17,615 bases of DNA from JBJELF01 sp051879015 (GTDB taxonomy: Bacteria > Bacillota > Clostridia > Lachnospirales > Lachnospiraceae): contig JBJELF010000054.1 of the NCBI GenBank assembly GCA_051879015.1, forward strand, positions 1-17,615, in the 5' to 3' direction. Below, piece by piece: positions 15,462 to 17,615 of the stretch (positions within the stretch are counted from its first letter, which is position 1; every line of letters starts with the position of its first letter). The translations under genes and the position numbers were made by a program. Under the pieces are notes generated by a model, which searched no databases, had not been told where the DNA came from, and worked only from the letters and a program-made list of their open reading frames with translations.

Positions 15462-15501
15462 ATTACCACAGACCGTAAAGGTGTGTGGTTTTACGGCTAA
15501 T
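15462..15501 (+). ncRNA. Structured element in the hemerythrin 5' leader (loop-bulge pairing)
   Basis: ATTA/TAAT (15462-15465 with 15498-15501) encloses CCACA/TGTGG (15466-15470 with 15484-15488). The loop CCGTAAA (15473-15479) is complementary to TTTACGG (15490-15496) in the bulge on the 3' side. This is a pseudoknot-like or two-state fold ending 12 bases before the ribosome site GGAGG. No known riboswitch is recognised. Confidence 0.4.
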
Positions 15502-15526
15502 ATTTTATAAAATGGAGGATAAAAAC

Positions 15527-15946
15527 ATGAGAGCAGTATTTGATGATAGTTTAATTACGGGAAATGAAATGATTGATTCTCAGCATAAAGAGTTGATTGA
15601 GAAAATCAATCGTTTGATGGAGAGTGTTGAGTTGGGCAATGACCAGCAGGTGGCTTTAAAAACTTTGGATTATTTGATGGACTATACACAGTTTCATTTT
15701 GGAGCTGAGGAAAAGCTGCAAGAGGAGATTGGATATCCTGCTTTAGCTGAGCATAAAAAGGAGCATGCAAAGTTGGTTCAGGTAGTTAATGACTTGCATG
15801 AATTGTTGGAGGAAGATGGTGTAACACAAAATTTTGCAGATAGAGTCAATGAAAATGTAATTGAGTGGCTTTACACTCACATCAAAGGCTTTGACCGTTC
15901 TGTGGCAGAGTATCGTTTCCTGCGTGACAACAGTTATCTTTTGTGA
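15527..15946 (+). CDS. Bacteriohemerythrin
   Basis: The 139-residue protein is a single-domain hemerythrin with all seven di-iron ligands: H20 (DSQHKEL), H57 and E61 (FHFGAEE), H76 and H80 (EHKKEH), H118 and D123 (HIKGFD). Such proteins bind O2, or in some cases store iron or sense oxygen, in the cytosol. ATG 15527 is chosen because GGAGG (15514-15518) lies eight bases upstream and the length is normal; the frame's earlier GTG at 15485 lies inside the structured leader. It has its own promoter and terminator, so it is monocistronic. Confidence 0.95.
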   Translation: MRAVFDDSLITGNEMIDSQHKELIEKINRLMESVELGNDQQVALKTLDYLMDYTQFHFGAEEKLQEEIGYPALAEHKKEHAKLVQVVNDLHELLEEDGVTQNFADRVNENVIEWLYTHIKGFDRSVAEYRFLRDNSYLL

Positions 15947-15996
15947 TTTTAAGATACCAGAGACAAAAAGTTAAAATTCTTTTTGTACTTAAACGG

Positions 15997-16030
15997 ATAT
16001 GCTCCGTAGGCAGTCGGAGTGCTGCCATAT
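15997..16030 (+). ncRNA. Structured element in the hemerythrin 3' untranslated region
   Basis: ATATG/CATAT (15997-16001 with 16026-16030) and CTCCG/CGGAG (16002-16006 with 16015-16019) form one stem with a 3' bulge TGCTGC. The loop GGCAG (16009-16013) is complementary to the bulge region CTGCC (16022-16026). The topology is the same as at 15462-15501 with different bases. The rest of 15947-16056 has no gene. Confidence 0.35.
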
Positions 16031-16056
16031 AGAAAAGTTGATGGATTTGCTTAGAG

Positions 16057-16093
16057 AGAGGTTAATGAGGACGAGTATCATTGACCTCTTTTT
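16057..16093 (+). terminator. Rho-independent terminator of the hemerythrin gene
   Basis: AGAGGTTAATGA (16057-16068) pairs with TCATTGACCTCT (16078-16089) with one G-U pair and a nine-base loop, followed by five T. Confidence 0.8.
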
Positions 16094-16153
16094 GATGTGA
16101 AAAATGTTCAAGAAGATATTGATAAGAGTGTAATTTATTGTAAAAAAAAGTAT

Positions 16154-16190
16154 TTGACAATCCGTTTGGGTTAGTGTATACTAACCTAAA
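16154..16190 (+). promoter_or_regulatory. Promoter with overlapping DtxR/IdeR-like iron box
   Basis: TTGACA (16154-16159), 17 bases, TATACT (16177-16182). Over the spacer and -10 lies the palindrome GGTTAGT-GTAT-ACTAACC (16169-16186), extended by TTT/AAA flanks. The half-site GGTTAG/CTAACC is the hallmark of DtxR-family metal regulators, so repression under iron- or manganese-replete conditions is expected. A small GGGGT/ACCCC hairpin (16209-16232) follows in the leader. Confidence 0.7.
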
Positions 16191-16261
16191 GAACAAGATA
16201 ATAATTAAGGGGTCAAAATACCTTTTTACCCCAACATCATAATATCAGGAAAGGCAAGGAT

Positions 16262-16426
16262 ATGTTAGAATTTTTAATTGCAAATTTAGGGTCAATTGTA
16301 GTTGGTGCAATTATCTTAGTGTTAGTGGGTTTAGTAATTCGCAGTATGATCAGAGATAAGAAAAATGGTGTGTCTTTGCATTGTGGTGGTAATTGCAAAA
16401 ATTGTCATGGTGGCTGCGGAAAGTAA
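16262..16426 (+). CDS. FeoB-associated Cys-rich membrane protein
   Basis: This 54-residue peptide has an N-terminal membrane helix (about 4-28, SIVVGAIILVLVGLVI), a basic linker RSMIRDKKNG and a Cys/His-rich tail HCGGNCKNCHGGCGK with four cysteines. This is the layout of the small FeoB-associated proteins that accompany the ferrous iron permease. Here no feoA or feoB is next to it; it has its own promoter with an iron box and its own terminator. AGGAAAGG at 16247-16254 serves as ribosome site. Confidence 0.85.
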   Translation: MLEFLIANLGSIVVGAIILVLVGLVIRSMIRDKKNGVSLHCGGNCKNCHGGCGK

Positions 16427-16455
16427 ATGATGATATGGGAATGAGGAAGAAAAGA

Positions 16456-16502
16456 CAGATAGAAAGCTGGTGTGAGGAGCATTGGCTTTCTATCTGCTTT
16501 TT
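16456..16502 (+). terminator. Rho-independent terminator after the Cys-rich peptide
   Basis: CAGATAGAAAGC (16456-16467) pairs perfectly with GCTTTCTATCTG (16485-16496) over 12 bp, followed by C and five T. Confidence 0.9.
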
Positions 16503-16578
16503 ATGAGCTGAAAAGATCCTAAAGCAACAATTTGTTTGACAATCCTGAGAAAATTTCGATTGACTCGATTCAAAAAGG

Positions 16579-16607
16579 TTGAAAAAAATAATAATGTGAT
16601 ATAGAAT
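16579..16607 (+). promoter_or_regulatory. Candidate promoter of the ketopantoate reductase-like gene
   Basis: TTGAAA (16579-16584), 17 bases, TAGAAT (16602-16607), 33 bases before the start codon. Each box differs from consensus by one base. Confidence 0.5.
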
Positions 16608-16639
16608 ACACACAGTACTATTATGAAGGAGTAATTTTT

Positions 16640-17563
16640 ATGAAAATAGCGATTATTGGTGCAAGTCCATTTGGAGCTTATTGCAGTGCGATGCTGAGTG
16701 AAAATCATGAAGTAATTTTGCTGGACTATTGCGATAAGCAAGTGGAAGCGATTCAGAAAAAAGGTGTAACTGTAATTAGTCCAAATGATTCAGAAAAAAC
16801 ATATTCGGTCAATGCATATCAATTTGGAGATTATCAGCAGCCAGCGGAGTTAGTAATTGTCTGTGTGCCAAGTACGAAGACTGCACAGGCATTAGAGGAA
16901 AACAAAGCATTGTTTGCGGAGGATACTATTGTCACCACGATTCAGACAGGGGCAGGAAATGATCGGAAAATCAACCAGTATGTAAAGCCTGAAAATGTGA
17001 TTGTAGGTATCAGCAAAATTATTTGTGTGGAGCAGGGTTTTGGAAAAGTCAAGATGATTGCGAATGGTGTAGTGACTATGGGAAGCAACTATCAGGCGCA
17101 GGTGACGGTGCAGAAAGTGGCAGCTTGTTTTTGGAGTTCGGGATTTACTGTTCTGTTTTCTTCTGATATTCAGCGTGCTATTTGGAGTAAACTGTTTGTG
17201 GATTTATCGGTCAATACTTTTACAGCTTTGATTCAGACTCCGATTGGTTACATGATTCAAGATGAGAGCGCATGGAATTTTGCCAAGCGATTGGTGTACG
17301 AGGCAGTGGAGGTGGCAGAAGCGGATGGTACATATTTTGACCGTCGTGAGGCGCTTTCCATGGTACATAAAGCTTGTGAGGAGGCTGGAAATTCCTATTC
17401 TTCTATGTATGAAGACCGCAAGCGCAAGGTAAAGATGGAAATTGATGCAATCAACGGTGCCATTGTGGAACAAGCTAAATTGTATGGTGTGCCAACTCCT
17501 TACAATTCTTTGATTGTGGATTTGATTCATGCAGTGGAAGGTGCGTACAAATTGTATGATTAA
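16640..17563 (+). CDS. Ketopantoate reductase (ApbA/PanE)-family protein, divergent
   Basis: The 307-residue protein has the family's two domains: an N-terminal Rossmann fold starting MKIAIIGASPFGAYCS and a helical C-terminal domain with SSMYEDRKRKVKMEIDAING near 254-273. Family members reduce 2-dehydropantoate with NADPH for coenzyme A synthesis. The likely general-acid lysine is K184 (WSKLFVD). Several key positions differ: the glycine motif is GASPFG instead of GxGxxG, the conserved QNG is QTG (102-104), and the Asn four residues after the lysine is D188. It may be a paralogue acting on another 2-keto acid. AAGGAG about nine bases before ATG 16640 supports the start. Confidence 0.8.
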   Translation: MKIAIIGASPFGAYCSAMLSENHEVILLDYCDKQVEAIQKKGVTVISPNDSEKTYSVNAYQFGDYQQPAELVIVCVPSTKTAQALEENKALFAEDTIVTTIQTGAGNDRKINQYVKPENVIVGISKIICVEQGFGKVKMIANGVVTMGSNYQAQVTVQKVAACFWSSGFTVLFSSDIQRAIWSKLFVDLSVNTFTALIQTPIGYMIQDESAWNFAKRLVYEAVEVAEADGTYFDRREALSMVHKACEEAGNSYSSMYEDRKRKVKMEIDAINGAIVEQAKLYGVPTPYNSLIVDLIHAVEGAYKLYD

Positions 17564-17575
17564 GTGAAAATGAAA

Positions 17576-17615
17576 TGATACCAGGGTCAAAAGGTCATAC
17601 CTTTCATGCTTGCAT
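17576..17615. repeat. Start of an inverted third copy of the dispersed repeat, cut by the window end
   Basis: The 40 bases beginning TGATACCAGGGTC match the reverse complement of the right end of the full copy (4006 downward) with a single mismatch, including the long-hairpin segment GGTCATACCTTTCATGC. The copy lies twelve bases after the last gene's stop codon, so it may also act as that gene's 3' stem-loop. Confidence 0.8.

Noticed and set aside
15462..15501. Assignment to a known riboswitch class (c-di-GMP, preQ1, fluoride, guanidine)
   Set aside because: I could not match the conserved core bases of any of these classes.
16350..16613. Minus-strand open frame of 87 codons downstream of the Cys-rich peptide
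   Set aside because: It lies across the terminator and the coding region of the real 54-residue peptide.

Overview
The window looks like chromosomal DNA of a low-GC, probably anaerobic Bacillota species, most likely a gut Clostridia/Lachnospiraceae-type organism. This is an inference from AT-rich codon use, strong GGAGG ribosome sites, two TTG starts, near-consensus sigma-A promoters, compact U-tailed terminators, and the gene families present (DegV, MepA-type MATE, YesM/YesN-like two-component pair, bacteriohemerythrin, FeoB-associated Cys-rich protein, Mor-like regulator). There are no rRNA, tRNA, CRISPR or transposase genes.

Layout. (1) 1-3156 is the 3' end of a plus-strand operon: the tail of an upstream frame that seems to run, across a one-base discontinuity, into a helical protein; then a P-loop GTPase of the TRAFAC/double-GTPase type; then a small tail-anchored membrane protein. 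A strong terminator follows. (2) 3471-3731 is a short Mor-like DNA-binding protein. (3) 3821-4006 is a structured, palindrome-rich repeat element. A partial second copy lies at 10616-10687 and the inverted start of a third at 17576-17615. (4) 4083-7552 is a compact three-gene cassette closed by a terminator: a WYL-domain regulator and two proteins of unknown function, one of them a coiled-coil/glycine-rich membrane protein. It has the look of a WYL-controlled conflict or stress system and is the best candidate here for an undescribed system. (5) 7758-9571 is a TetR-type regulator and two small polytopic membrane proteins; the same 16-base operator lies in front of the regulator and in front of the membrane genes. 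(6) A convergent minus-strand DegV gene (9701-10585) has its own promoter, and its leader is made of the repeat-element fragment. A divergent MATE transporter follows. (7) 12440-16426 gathers oxygen- and iron-linked functions: Cu/Zn superoxide dismutase, a 7-TM sensor kinase with an AraC-type response regulator, a bacteriohemerythrin with a long structured leader, and a lone FeoB-associated Cys-rich peptide behind a DtxR-like operator. (8) 16640-17563 is a divergent ketopantoate reductase-like protein.

How they may work together: the superoxide dismutase (superoxide removal), the hemerythrin (O2 or iron binding) and the iron-regulated FeoB-associated peptide are consistent with a local oxygen/iron stress neighbourhood, with the two-component system as a possible regulator. 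Each of these units has its own promoter and/or terminator, so the link is positional only. The WYL cassette, the GTPase operon and the repeat elements look like accessory DNA set into the chromosome.
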